Positions 1 to 8,774 of a DNA stretch of 20,432 nt are shown here, piece after piece. The DNA is from a virus: IMG/VR virus record IMGVR_UViG_3300017763_000277, positions 1 through 20,432 of that record, one strand, 5' to 3'. Every line of letters begins with the position of its first letter. Position 1 is the first letter of the stretch. The position numbers and the translations under genes are program-made. Below the pieces are notes generated by a model. That model saw only the letters and a program-made list of their open reading frames with translations. It searched no databases and was not told the origin of the DNA.

Positions 1-2
1 AA

Positions 3-458
3 AACAATATACTAAGATACCTCACAAATTATCGAATGATCAATGATTATTTAGATATTATAAGTGGTGAAGTCATAGATTTCGGTGTGGACGTTGATCT
101 TGTAATAGATAAAAATGTTACCCAATCAGATGTACTTAAAGACGTAATAACAAGTACGACTGAATTTTTCAAAATCGACAGTAGAAAAATGGGCGACCCA
201 TTGTTTGTTGGTGAATTACAAAAAACCATAGCCGATATTACGGGGGTTGTAAATGTGGTAGAAACCAAAGTTAAAGGTATCACGGGAGGTGAGTATTCAA
301 CTTCAGAGGTGTCTCAAGGATATGTTGACGATACAACAAAAGAAATTTCACAATCTGACTCTACAATCTACATGAGAAGTAATCAAATTTACCAAATAAG
401 ATTCCCTAACAAAGACATCAAAGTAAGAGTAAAAACTTTAGGTTCCACTACATTCTAA
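3..458 (+). CDS. Baseplate wedge protein, T4 gp6 / baseplate J-like, C-terminal part (5' truncated by window)
   Basis: The reading frame is open from the first bases of the window (codons from position 3 read NNILRYLTNYR before the first Met at 36), so this is the end of a longer gene and the ATG at 36 is internal. The visible 151 residues resemble the C-terminal domain of gp6/baseplate-J family wedge proteins: a YRMINDYLDI segment, then IDFGVDVDLVID, an alpha/beta stretch with DVLKDVI and TTEFFKID, and an ELQKTIADITGVVNV segment near the end. In contractile tails gp6-like proteins dimerise and, with gp7/gpI, form the wedges around the tail hub. The gene order that follows (a very large protein, several mid-size proteins, fibres) fits a baseplate operon. 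The family assignment rests on sequence pattern recalled from the family, not on a search. That the gene is cut at the left edge is certain. Confidence 0.62.
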   Translation, partial: NNILRYLTNYRMINDYLDIISGEVIDFGVDVDLVIDKNVTQSDVLKDVITSTTEFFKIDSRKMGDPLFVGELQKTIADITGVVNVVETKVKGITGGEYSTSEVSQGYVDDTTKEISQSDSTIYMRSNQIYQIRFPNKDIKVRVKTLGSTTF

Positions 459-490
459 AAATTCTTTTCTGTATTATTATTAATTAGGGA

Positions 491-510
491 AAATAGGTTC
501 CAATCTATTT
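491..510 (+). promoter_or_regulatory. Short hairpin in the 59-base gap before the 1238-aa gene
   Basis: The arms AAATAGGT (491-498) and ATCTATTT (503-510) pair with one G-U and leave a TCCA loop. The hairpin ends 7 bases before the ATG at 518. There is no T-run after it, so it does not look like an intrinsic terminator. It could affect translation of the next gene or be a chance AT-rich palindrome. The rest of gap 459-517 is AT-rich, and I see no clear promoter or Shine-Dalgarno sequence in it. Confidence 0.25.
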
Positions 511-517
511 ATATGAT

Positions 518-3500
518 ATGATACAGAAACATCGAATAAGAACAGAAATCGGTAAGGATCATAAGGTAACTGTTGAATTAAAACAGGATTATGATCTTTT
601 AGAAATCCTTTCACTTAAGTTCACGCAACAAGATATATACACATCTATTTGCGCAGATTACGGTGTTGTCTGTGGTAGAATAACAGCAAACAAAGGATTC
701 GGAGTTGCAAATGCGAGAGTTTCAGTTTTCGTTCCTATAGATGATGTGGATGAACAGGATCCCGTAGTTTCTTCACTTTACCCCTACAAGTCAACACAAG
801 ATGTAACAACTGAAGGTTACAAATACAATTTGTTTCCTAAAAGAAAACAACACACAGGACATACACCAACAGGGACATTTCCCGATCAAGAAGATATTCT
901 CACGAGAGAAGAGGTATTATATGTCTATGAAAAATATTATAAGTACACAGCAAAAACTAACGATGCGGGAGATTTCATGATATGGGGAGTACCTATTGGT
1001 ACACAAACAATTCACGTAGATGTGGATTTATCAGACATGGGTTGCCAATCACTTGTACCATTTGATTTTATATATGAGGGTGTGTCAGAAGAAAAGTTTG
1101 AAAACAATTACACCTTTAGGAGTGATTCTGATATCGCAGGATTACCACAGACATTAACATTTGAAGAAACAGTTGAAGTATATCCATTTTGGGGAAATGA
1201 AGACCTATGTGAAATAGGAATTACAAGAACCGACTATGATCTCACGGAACAAGGTATTAGAATAGAACCATACTCAATTATGATGGGTGGAACTTTTACT
1301 GATTCAGGAAAAGACTCTGTAAGGGTCGGATGTAATGTCGATAACCAAATGGGTGAAAAGTGTGCTCTCACGACAGGTGAGGGGGATATTGAGACTATTA
1401 GATTTACGGGACAATACGAAGAAAATACAGATGGCACACCTAATTATGAAAGACCTATACTTGAAGCAATACAATTAGATTCACAAGTAGACGAGGACGG
1501 TAACTTCTTTTTTAGAGTCCCGATGAATATGGGTCACAGAATTACAAATGAGTTTGGTGAATTAGTAGAAACAAAAAATACTCAACGAGGAATACCAACA
1601 AGAGGAACATATAGATTTAGACTATCATTACAAAATGATAATGGTGCAAAGAAACAATATCGAGGTAAATATTTAATACCTCAAATTAAAGAACATCAAT
1701 CAAACCGATCCAAATCATACGCGTTTTCGACTGACCTTGACGATTATCCATCAGACGCGATGGATGACATTACAGGAATTAATAATAATGGGTTTTCAAA
1801 TGATATGTTCTATTCATTTAGATATAATAGAGTATATACGGTTTCATCATTTATTAATCAATACCATAATAAAGGGTGGTGGGAAAAGACATTTAATTTT
1901 TTCTCAAAAGATAAAAATGAATCTTTTATTGGTATTAAAGAAATACAACCTTCAATTGAGGAAGACTGTTCACAAACTAACCAATACTTTCCAATTAATG
2001 ATGCGGTAAGTAATTTTAAATTTAAATTTTTAATTATAATAATTCTTAATTGGTTTGAAAAAACTTATTTATTAATAACACAATTTGTTATTGATAATCT
2101 TATTGAACTCGTTTTTGATATTTCAGAAGCAATTAATGTACGTTTATTAAGAAAGGCATCTAAAAAAGTTGCAAAATTTGCACGGAATATTCAAAAGGCA
2201 ACTATACGTTCGCTCGGACTCGTTAATTATCCTGATTGTTATGAGTGTAACAACGATGGTGATGAAGGAACCACAAGTACGGGTGGTTTTACTGAGGACT
2301 ATATAGTAGTATCATCTGGTGATGAAGAGAACTACGCCATAAATTCAGGTACGACTATTGGTTCCAATATTACGGGTACACACAGTTTTGATGTTAACCA
2401 AACTTTAGGTGAACCAAATGAGAGTCTTTACATAACAATGCCTAATGGTAATCAAAGTGAACGAAATTATATTCTAAAATTTATAACTGAAGATCAGGTA
2501 TGGGACACATCTGATCCAGACCCCGCAAATCACGTACTTATATCAGATTACCAATATGGATATATTTTCGTTGGGTACGGATCTGACTATGCTGAAGACG
2601 CAGACTTCACCACACCTAATTTCGGTGGAATAATGAGTGATATATATGAAACCGTTCTATTTGCAAATGATGAAACAAGTGCACCATATAGTGCAACAAT
2701 ACCTGGTACAGCATTGGCTAACGCAGGTCAAGTTATAATTGATACTGTGTATTTTGTTTCCGAATTAACGGTGACGGACAATCCGATTGAAACGGGGGAA
2801 AGTGGGTGTGAAAAATATGATGTAATATATGATGCTAGTAATAATATGAGTTTACGTGCATGGACAGGAACAACCGCATATTCAACATTAATACAATCTC
2901 CAGATAGTTTTGGTTCGTATCCTAACGACATATTTCAAGATGGTAGTGAGGATGAGTGTACGAATCCTAATCCAAGTAACGTTAATGTTACTATATCGGC
3001 GTATGTTCCTGAGAACAATAGTGTGAGTAGTTCGAGAGGTAGAAGGTGCGCGATTAAATATCACGGTGTAGGTACAGCATCAGGATATAGTGAGTTTCAA
3101 GATGGGTACTACACAATAGTTGGTGATGCGGGTAGGAACTCGCGTTTAATAAAAGATTATTCACAAAGAAAATTATTAGGTAAACTAATGTGTGCGGGAA
3201 TTACTTCATATACATTTTCAAATAGTTGGTTAAACGGGTCATTATATTTCTTTCAGTTTAGAAGACGAAGGGGTGGTTCTTCAGCAAAATACTGTAGGGA
3301 TTTGATATATAGAAAATCAGACGATAATGGAGCTCATTATTATTACCGTGCAACACCATACGAGAATGGTAATTTTATTGGTGAAAATAATGGTGATTAC
3401 GGTGAAATTCTTTTTCCAACAACAATTATGGATTTGGGACCAAGAAATATGTTTATAAAAGAAATATGTGTAGATCCCGAATTAGATGTTAATTGTTCGA

Positions 3501-4234
3501 TTTCTAAAAGTATTGGTGCCACATCATATCAGGATATTAATGATTTAATGGAATATGTTATACAATCTAAAGAAATCAAAGAAAGGGGTAAACTGCAAGC
3601 GAAGGATTTATTTGATAAAAGAGGTGGCGGTAAAATGGATGGTGATATTGCTCAATTATTAAACTTTAACTCACAAATGGGAATATTTGGTTATGAAGAT
3701 GAGAATGATGAAAGTCCGTATTACCCACCAGGTGGTGCGTTTATATATGATGGTTATGGTCCTGTGGGGGTTGATTTTGTTTTCTCAGAAGATGATGAAG
3801 ATACCGCAATAATTGAAAAGGACGGAACATTAATGAGGTTATGTCTTAATTCTGTAGGTAATTTGACTGAGACGGCTCAGGATATTCCATTTTATAAATG
3901 GGATAAGAAAGGTGACGGTTTTGGTGGAAATGGTTCTACTTCAGAAGCACAGGATTGGGTTTTAAATACAATTCACACAACAAAATACCAAGGTGGATGG
4001 ACATCGCCAACGTTAATGGAAACAGATCCATATAATGATGCTGGAGGACCACCAACAGATAATATAAACAGTCATTATTTTGATGGTAGTATACTTCCAC
4101 CAATAAGAGACTGTGGAGACGATAATTACAATGAAACTGTAATCCCAATAGGGGGTCCATTTTTCTTCTATTTTGGTTTAAGAACAGGAAAAACGGCTTG
4201 GAATAAATTTGTTAAAAACTTTGGTCCGTTATGA
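518..4234 (+). CDS. Large putative baseplate/tail structural protein with transthyretin-like domain (1238 aa)
   Basis: This lies directly after the gp6-like gene, where T4 has gp7, and its length is in that range (T4 gp7 is about 1030 aa), but I see no specific gp7 signature. Residues about 48-175 look like a carboxypeptidase-regulatory/transthyretin-like beta-sandwich: VCGRITANKGFGVANARVSVF at the start and TNDAGDFMIWGVPIGTQTI at the end. About 60 residues are inserted between these (79-140). Residues about 504-535 are strongly hydrophobic (FLIIIILNWF, then YLLITQFVIDNLIELVF). They are followed by a basic amphipathic stretch (RLLRKASKKVAKFARNIQKA) and a YPDCYECN motif. The rest is acidic and rich in Tyr, Asn and Gly with scattered Cys. 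The C-terminus reads GGPFFFYFGLRTGKTAWNKF. The ATG at 518 is preferred because an ATG at 513 meets a stop two codons later. No signal peptide is visible. The stop overlaps the next start (ATGA), which suggests translational coupling. A structural role is inferred from context; exact function is unknown. Confidence 0.6.
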   Translation: MIQKHRIRTEIGKDHKVTVELKQDYDLLEILSLKFTQQDIYTSICADYGVVCGRITANKGFGVANARVSVFVPIDDVDEQDPVVSSLYPYKSTQDVTTEGYKYNLFPKRKQHTGHTPTGTFPDQEDILTREEVLYVYEKYYKYTAKTNDAGDFMIWGVPIGTQTIHVDVDLSDMGCQSLVPFDFIYEGVSEEKFENNYTFRSDSDIAGLPQTLTFEETVEVYPFWGNEDLCEIGITRTDYDLTEQGIRIEPYSIMMGGTFTDSGKDSVRVGCNVDNQMGEKCALTTGEGDIETIRFTGQYEENTDGTPNYERPILEAIQLDSQVDEDGNFFFRVPMNMGHRITNEFGELVETKNTQRGIPTRGTYRFRLSLQNDNGAKKQYRGKYLIPQIKEHQSNRSKSYAFSTDLDDYPSDAMDDITGINNNGFSNDMFYSFRYNRVYTVSSFINQYHNKGWWEKTFNFFSKDKNESFIGIKEIQPSIEEDCSQTNQYFPINDAVSNFKFKFLIIIILNWFEKTYLLITQFVIDNLIELVFDISEAINVRLLRKASKKVAKFARNIQKATIRSLGLVNYPDCYECNNDGDEGTTSTGGFTEDYIVVSSGDEENYAINSGTTIGSNITGTHSFDVNQTLGEPNESLYITMPNGNQSERNYILKFITEDQVWDTSDPDPANHVLISDYQYGYIFVGYGSDYAEDADFTTPNFGGIMSDIYETVLFANDETSAPYSATIPGTALANAGQVIIDTVYFVSELTVTDNPIETGESGCEKYDVIYDASNNMSLRAWTGTTAYSTLIQSPDSFGSYPNDIFQDGSEDECTNPNPSNVNVTISAYVPENNSVSSSRGRRCAIKYHGVGTASGYSEFQDGYYTIVGDAGRNSRLIKDYSQRKLLGKLMCAGITSYTFSNSWLNGSLYFFQFRRRRGGSSAKYCRDLIYRKSDDNGAHYYYRATPYENGNFIGENNGDYGEILFPTTIMDLGPRNMFIKEICVDPELDVNCSISKSIGATSYQDINDLMEYVIQSKEIKERGKLQAKDLFDKRGGGKMDGDIAQLLNFNSQMGIFGYEDENDESPYYPPGGAFIYDGYGPVGVDFVFSEDDEDTAIIEKDGTLMRLCLNSVGNLTETAQDIPFYKWDKKGDGFGGNGSTSEAQDWVLNTIHTTKYQGGWTSPTLMETDPYNDAGGPPTDNINSHYFDGSILPPIRDCGDDNYNETVIPIGGPFFFYFGLRTGKTAWNKFVKNFGPL

Positions 4235-5976
4235 TAAAAAAGAAAATTGTATCCCCGAGTAAAAGGTTCAAAAAGGCGGAACCCGAAGACTTAACTTTAA
4301 GAATAAACCTTGAGGAGGAAAAGAGTTTATTGAGAGAGGGTGATAAGACTATCATCTTAGATATTGCGAAACAATTTAGGAAAGAAAGAAATGATTCGAC
4401 CAAGTATAGAATATATGGGAAGATGAATATGGTATTTAGAAACACATACAGTGGTACCACTACGTATGAACCACTTCTAAATAACCTATACGTCATTGGT
4501 GACGGACTTGATGCCGACTTTACTGGTTACCTACCATATAATGAATTTGCGTTGATTAGAAACGATTATGTTAGACAAGTTTCAAACCCCACGGGTTCTA
4601 CAGTGGGCACATATAATCCAAATTTAGTGTTAACAGGTGATACAACACACCGAGCTATAGATGAAATCGATGTAGCATCAACTAATTGGAATGTTTTTCT
4701 ATCATATGTTTATGATAAGGACTCTAACCACCAAATGAAATACACTCTATCGGGGGATACTGAATACAGTTTTACAGCATCTAATGGTGTACCCTTTAGA
4801 GTGAATGAATATACATCATATTATGAACTTGTAAGTCCTGTAAAACATAATATGAAAGAGGGTGAATTTGTTATACTTTCAGGAACGTCAATAAATGCGG
4901 GTGGTGAATCCGATAGAATCTTCCCGATATCTGCGGTGGGAAATGAAACCTTCGATTCAGAAAAATATGTAATTAACATACAAAAATCTACATTATCATC
5001 ATCACAATCACTGAGTGAGGTTGTGTTTGGTAAAAGATGTATCGACAAGACACGAATCAATGATACGAAATCAGAATATTACGTACACAAACATAAAATA
5101 TTGACCGACACAGATGGTTGTATAATAGATAGAACAGGTTTTGAAACACCTGTCTTTGAAATAGAAAGAAAATTACAGTTTGAAACTGCAGATAATAGAA
5201 ATGATGTGTATACAGTACAAAATAGACCTGAAACAATACTTTACCATTTCAAAGATGAAATCGACATTAAGGGACTGAATAATAATTTAGGATACACTAT
5301 CACTGATTTATATGTTACCACAGTTTTTAAGAATGGAAACGGGTATTTTAATTATCCACCAAGATTAGGTTGGAAATTTAACTTTCATAATGATTGGGTT
5401 GATAATCACTTCGATGAAAATTTCGGTGGATCTAATTCAGGACTATCATCTACGACATTCTCAAATAGTGGTGTCACCTTTACTCAAGGAGTTCAGTTAC
5501 AAAAAAATGATGAACTTATTGGTGCTTTTGTTGAGTATAATAAACAAGATTTCAAAGAAACAATTGTATCTGAATCTTTTCACAAATTTACTGTAGACTA
5601 TTCGATATTCAATCACGGACAGGTTAACCCTCAAGTGGGGTCGACAACAACAAACCCCTTAGGGTTATATTACCAACCACACCAAAGAGTTAAATTAAGA
5701 GAACTATCTCCGTATGTTGAGACTGCAAACACAAACCAAATACATGGTTTACCTGAAAACTCCATCTATGATGAATACAACAATCAATGGAAGTGGAGAG
5801 ATTTATATGATCATGGTTATACAGACCCCGATGGTTTTGGTGTAAACCATCCTTTTACAAATGGACAACACTACGTCAAATCTGACATAAACTTTTACCT
5901 AAGAAATGAAGAGACGTTCATGAATAAAAATGATGGACTTTCTAATTTCTCAGTTGATGATGATTCATTATGTTAA
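4231..5976 (+). CDS. Putative virion structural protein (581 aa), function unknown
   Basis: It starts inside the stop of the preceding gene (ATGA at 4231-4234), so the two are probably translated together. The first 20 residues are basic (MIKKKIVSPSKRFKKAEPED), followed by an acidic/helical patch (LEEEKSLLREGDKTIILDIA). The rest is rich in Asn, Thr, Tyr and Gly, typical of beta-rich phage virion proteins. Recognisable stretches include SEYYVHKHKILTDTDGCIID (about 286-305) and PPRLGWKFNFHNDW (about 374-387); both are Trp/His/Tyr-rich but do not identify a family for me. There is no signal peptide and no transmembrane segment. In T4 the gene after gp7 is gp8, another wedge component, so a wedge role is possible by position only. 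Confidence 0.5.
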   Translation: MIKKKIVSPSKRFKKAEPEDLTLRINLEEEKSLLREGDKTIILDIAKQFRKERNDSTKYRIYGKMNMVFRNTYSGTTTYEPLLNNLYVIGDGLDADFTGYLPYNEFALIRNDYVRQVSNPTGSTVGTYNPNLVLTGDTTHRAIDEIDVASTNWNVFLSYVYDKDSNHQMKYTLSGDTEYSFTASNGVPFRVNEYTSYYELVSPVKHNMKEGEFVILSGTSINAGGESDRIFPISAVGNETFDSEKYVINIQKSTLSSSQSLSEVVFGKRCIDKTRINDTKSEYYVHKHKILTDTDGCIIDRTGFETPVFEIERKLQFETADNRNDVYTVQNRPETILYHFKDEIDIKGLNNNLGYTITDLYVTTVFKNGNGYFNYPPRLGWKFNFHNDWVDNHFDENFGGSNSGLSSTTFSNSGVTFTQGVQLQKNDELIGAFVEYNKQDFKETIVSESFHKFTVDYSIFNHGQVNPQVGSTTTNPLGLYYQPHQRVKLRELSPYVETANTNQIHGLPENSIYDEYNNQWKWRDLYDHGYTDPDGFGVNHPFTNGQHYVKSDINFYLRNEETFMNKNDGLSNFSVDDDSLC

Positions 5977-5977
5977 G

Positions 5978-6910
5978 ATGAAATTAAGAATTAATTCACA
6001 AGATCAAAAAATAATATTAAATCAGAATGAATCTTTTAGGTTAGATTCAGGTTGGGACGAGAGTATCCAAACTTTTGAAGATGAAGTATTAGAAAGTATT
6101 ATAAATCCTATTGAAAACTATGAAACTAATAGGTATATACATAAACCATATATATCAGGTGCCGCAGCACCACCACCGACTGAGTCCGTGGCGGAAGAAG
6201 AAAATGAAGTAGCGACAACCACAGTAACTTCTGTTGAACAAACAGATATATGGTTTTATTTCTATTTTGTTAAAGACGGTTCATATGCATATGGGTTAGA
6301 TTATATGGCGGCAGGAATACAACAGACAGATAAACTACTCTCTGATCTTAGAAATAGTTTTTTTAGACTTGAGTTCTATAAGACACCAAACGGAGATCTT
6401 CCGAATAGGACTAATAGGAGATTAGTCTTTGCAAAAAACCTTTCACCTGCAGTAGGAGAAAGAATCCAATACACAGGAAAATTAGAGAAATCATATGTAC
6501 CCGTTTTTATGGGTTCAAGTATGAGAAATAAAGAAAACATGTACCTCTTTTGGTTTCATGATGATACTGTCTTAGAGGAGACTCTATTAACGGGGGGTAC
6601 TTTTTACATGTCTGCAAAATTTTATAATGCCGCGGATGGGTCAAAAATGTTGTTCGGTAATAAACCAATTGCAGATTCAAGTACAGTTACCCAAGAAGAA
6701 GATCTTTATTATAAGGTAGAATTCTATAGAGATGATAATGGCGAACCCACATATCATTATATAATATATGAAATGACAAATTCATACCCATATAATGGAA
6801 CAAGAAAAGGGACAGTAGACAATCCCATAAAATTTTATGAAATGGAAGGTGTTGAAACACCACCGAGTGCACCTTCAGAACTTGAGGACTCTAATGAATC
6901 AGCCGATTAA
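5978..6910 (+). CDS. Putative virion structural protein (310 aa), function unknown
   Basis: I place the start at the ATG at 5978, one base after the preceding stop (TAA 5974-5976). An in-frame ATG at 5930 would add 16 residues and overlap the upstream gene by 47 bases; those residues (MMDFLISQLMMIHYVK) look like out-of-frame reading of the upstream gene. From 5978 the protein begins MKLRINSQDQKIILNQNESF, followed by an acidic helical stretch to residue about 50. Next comes a low-complexity Pro/Glu/Thr linker (GAAAPPPTESVAEEENEVAT, 61-80), then a Tyr/Phe-rich domain starting IWFYFYFVKDGSYAYGLDY. The last 20 residues are acidic and Ser/Pro-rich. The short N-terminal part, flexible linker and larger C-terminal domain suggest an attachment segment joined to a peripheral domain, but I cannot name a family. 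The next gene starts three bases after the stop. Confidence 0.52.
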   Translation: MKLRINSQDQKIILNQNESFRLDSGWDESIQTFEDEVLESIINPIENYETNRYIHKPYISGAAAPPPTESVAEEENEVATTTVTSVEQTDIWFYFYFVKDGSYAYGLDYMAAGIQQTDKLLSDLRNSFFRLEFYKTPNGDLPNRTNRRLVFAKNLSPAVGERIQYTGKLEKSYVPVFMGSSMRNKENMYLFWFHDDTVLEETLLTGGTFYMSAKFYNAADGSKMLFGNKPIADSSTVTQEEDLYYKVEFYRDDNGEPTYHYIIYEMTNSYPYNGTRKGTVDNPIKFYEMEGVETPPSAPSELEDSNESAD

Positions 6911-6913
6911 ACA

Positions 6914-7828
6914 ATGGAAAAGAATTTTTATAAAATATACAAACCAACAACAGGATTAACACATAATGTACCTGTATACTTAGTCTCTGAAGCAGATGAG
7001 ATGGGTGGTATGGTTGGTTTTGATGGTGATATTGAACAAGTCGAACAGATCTGTAATTTCAATTACCAAATAACAGGTAATAGTACGGTAAAACTTTATA
7101 ATACAGTTAATAGAGATATTTTGAAGGTAATCAAAAGTGAAACATACACAATTGATTGGGGAGATGGTGGTACCGAAGCCATAACAGTGAGTTCAGGAAC
7201 TGACTTAACTTTTAAACAACACACATACGCAACTGCGGGAACTTATGAGGCAACCCTCACATTAGATACAAATTTTACTAAAAAAAGAATTAAGAAAAAA
7301 ATAACAGTACCACAAAATACTACCGTCACAGATCAATTTGGTAGTTTTTCAACTACAATGGTTTACGAAGGTGTGTCTACAGTAACTCAGAATTATATTA
7401 ACGAATATGATAATACTAATGTTACAGGTGATACACAAATATATTTTGCCGCTATGGGTAGGAGTAGAGTAAGTGAATTAAAAAAATATGGCGAGAATAC
7501 ATATCAAGGATTGACTACAGGATCTGATAGTGTTGGTAGTTATAGTGGATATACAATAGACAATTTATCATACAGAGATTATGATGATGGAACCACAACA
7601 ATAACGGGTTCTACAACTAATTTTCAAAAAGAAGAAGTGTTTAATAAAATGTTAACTAGGAACGAACATTTTATTGGATTTATAGATGAACCGACCATTT
7701 ATTCGGACATTTTCGTCGAAAGAGGGAAGCAAGGAGTTTTAGAAATGAATTTAAGGTTAGGTGAAATAGATAATATCGGAGAACTATCTGTTTATGGAAA
7801 CGGATTTTTTGAAGTTAAAAAACAATAA
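6914..7828 (+). CDS. Putative tail/baseplate protein with PKD-like domain (304 aa)
   Basis: Residues about 47-132 look like a PKD-type Ig-like beta-sandwich. They carry the hallmark DWGDG at 81-85, then HTY at 103-105 and AGTYEATLTL at 108-117, closing with a basic strand KKRIKKKITVP. PKD domains are common in extracellular and host-surface proteins and in phage appendages, where they serve in adhesion or as spacers. The N-terminal 45 residues (KPTTGLTHNVPVYLVSEADE) and the C-terminal half (GEIDNIGELSVYGNGFFEVK at the end) are not recognised. The C-terminal ending resembles subunits that fold onto a partner with a final beta-strand, but that is inference. There is no signal peptide, which fits a virion protein assembled in the cytoplasm. 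The gene sits three bases after the preceding stop, and a 28-base AT-rich gap follows. Confidence 0.55.
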   Translation: MEKNFYKIYKPTTGLTHNVPVYLVSEADEMGGMVGFDGDIEQVEQICNFNYQITGNSTVKLYNTVNRDILKVIKSETYTIDWGDGGTEAITVSSGTDLTFKQHTYATAGTYEATLTLDTNFTKKRIKKKITVPQNTTVTDQFGSFSTTMVYEGVSTVTQNYINEYDNTNVTGDTQIYFAAMGRSRVSELKKYGENTYQGLTTGSDSVGSYSGYTIDNLSYRDYDDGTTTITGSTTNFQKEEVFNKMLTRNEHFIGFIDEPTIYSDIFVERGKQGVLEMNLRLGEIDNIGELSVYGNGFFEVKKQ

Positions 7829-7856
7829 AAATTATATTTATTAATTAAACAAGATT
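7829..7856 (+). promoter_or_regulatory. AT-rich leader between structural genes
   Basis: This 28-base gap is almost purely A/T and contains TATATTTATT about 15 bases upstream of the ATG at 7857. There is no Shine-Dalgarno sequence. Similar AT boxes precede the ATGs at 518 and 16905, the only other genes with gaps longer than a few bases. It may be a promoter or an A/T-rich translation leader of the kind used by Bacteroidota; the sequence alone cannot decide. Confidence 0.2.
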
Positions 7857-8774
7857 ATGGCAGTAGGTAGTTATGGAACGGTTAGACCCGCAGATGTGTC
7901 CCCGTCAGACATAGAAATATTATTTCACTATGTTTCTGGTAGGACCTCAACGTCTCCCGTCCAATTCAAAAAATTAAATTCAGAGGACGTATTAACCCCT
8001 ATTTACCATGGTGATAGAAACGATACTCTTGAGACTGGTGTCTCTACAAGTGAACTTATCGGTGGACTTTATAACTTAAAATTGGAATCATCCGATTTTG
8101 ATGAATTAGGGGTGTACACATTACACATCAGACCGAAACAAATTAGAACATCAATCACCGATTGTGGAATACTAGCATCATTACCATCGGTAAGAGGAAT
8201 AATTATTGATTTAAGTAACGTACCATCTGAAGATAGAAATAAATTCACCCCACAAGGATTAGTGGGATATAGAATTGAGTATCTTAATAATGACGGTACT
8301 AAACTTCCTAACTTCTATAGGGTAGTTACCTCATCCTTTTTCTGTAACCCAATAACATCTAATTTGACTAATTCAAGTCAAAAGGCAATCAGGTATCAAT
8401 ATACTGATCAGTCAACAAATTTGTTATTTTTAACAGTTACTCCTTCATCGGCACCATCGAACAGACCAAATACGATTCCGTTCATTGGTGAACCATCACA
8501 AAACATTGTATTATCAAATACCTTTTTCAATCCAACAACTATTGAAGTTGATATGGTTGAACATGACGACACTACTTTGGCATACGCATTATACGGTAAC
8601 CAATCTAAATCAGTGTCTGATGGTATATACACGATCTACGATGGAAGTAACAATATTTACAAACAATTTAACTTGTTTGAGATCAAAGATGAGTTCAATG
8701 AAACACTATTTGAAGTTAGAGAAGAAAGGGACGAAATCGATGAAACTAAAAACTTTGATGATATCACTCAATAA
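7857..8774 (+). CDS. Putative tail/baseplate structural protein (305 aa), function unknown
   Basis: The protein begins [20 protein letters not shown] and has an N-terminal half rich in beta-strand-like segments ([37 protein letters not shown]). A Ser/Pro/Asn-rich middle follows ([15 protein letters not shown]), and the last 50 residues are highly charged and acidic ([20 protein letters not shown]), probably helical or disordered. There is no signal peptide or membrane segment. Its stop overlaps the next start (TAATG, 8772-8776), so it is likely co-translated with the 2697-aa fibre protein. That pairing makes a baseplate adaptor, fibre-attachment protein or fibre partner plausible, but nothing in the sequence proves it. 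Confidence 0.52.
   Translation: MAVGSYGTVRPADVSPSDIEILFHYVSGRTSTSPVQFKKLNSEDVLTPIYHGDRNDTLETGVSTSELIGGLYNLKLESSDFDELGVYTLHIRPKQIRTSITDCGILASLPSVRGIIIDLSNVPSEDRNKFTPQGLVGYRIEYLNNDGTKLPNFYRVVTSSFFCNPITSNLTNSSQKAIRYQYTDQSTNLLFLTVTPSSAPSNRPNTIPFIGEPSQNIVLSNTFFNPTTIEVDMVEHDDTTLAYALYGNQSKSVSDGIYTIYDGSNNIYKQFNLFEIKDEFNETLFEVREERDEIDETKNFDDITQ

Noticed and set aside
491-510. Intrinsic terminator after the gp6-like gene
   Set aside because: The short AT-rich stem has no T-run after it and lies immediately before the next start codon.
5930-5977. Earlier in-frame ATG (5930) as start of the 310-aa gene
   Set aside because: It would overlap the upstream gene by 47 bases and add residues that look like out-of-frame reading. 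The ATG at 5978 sits just after the upstream stop, as at neighbouring junctions.
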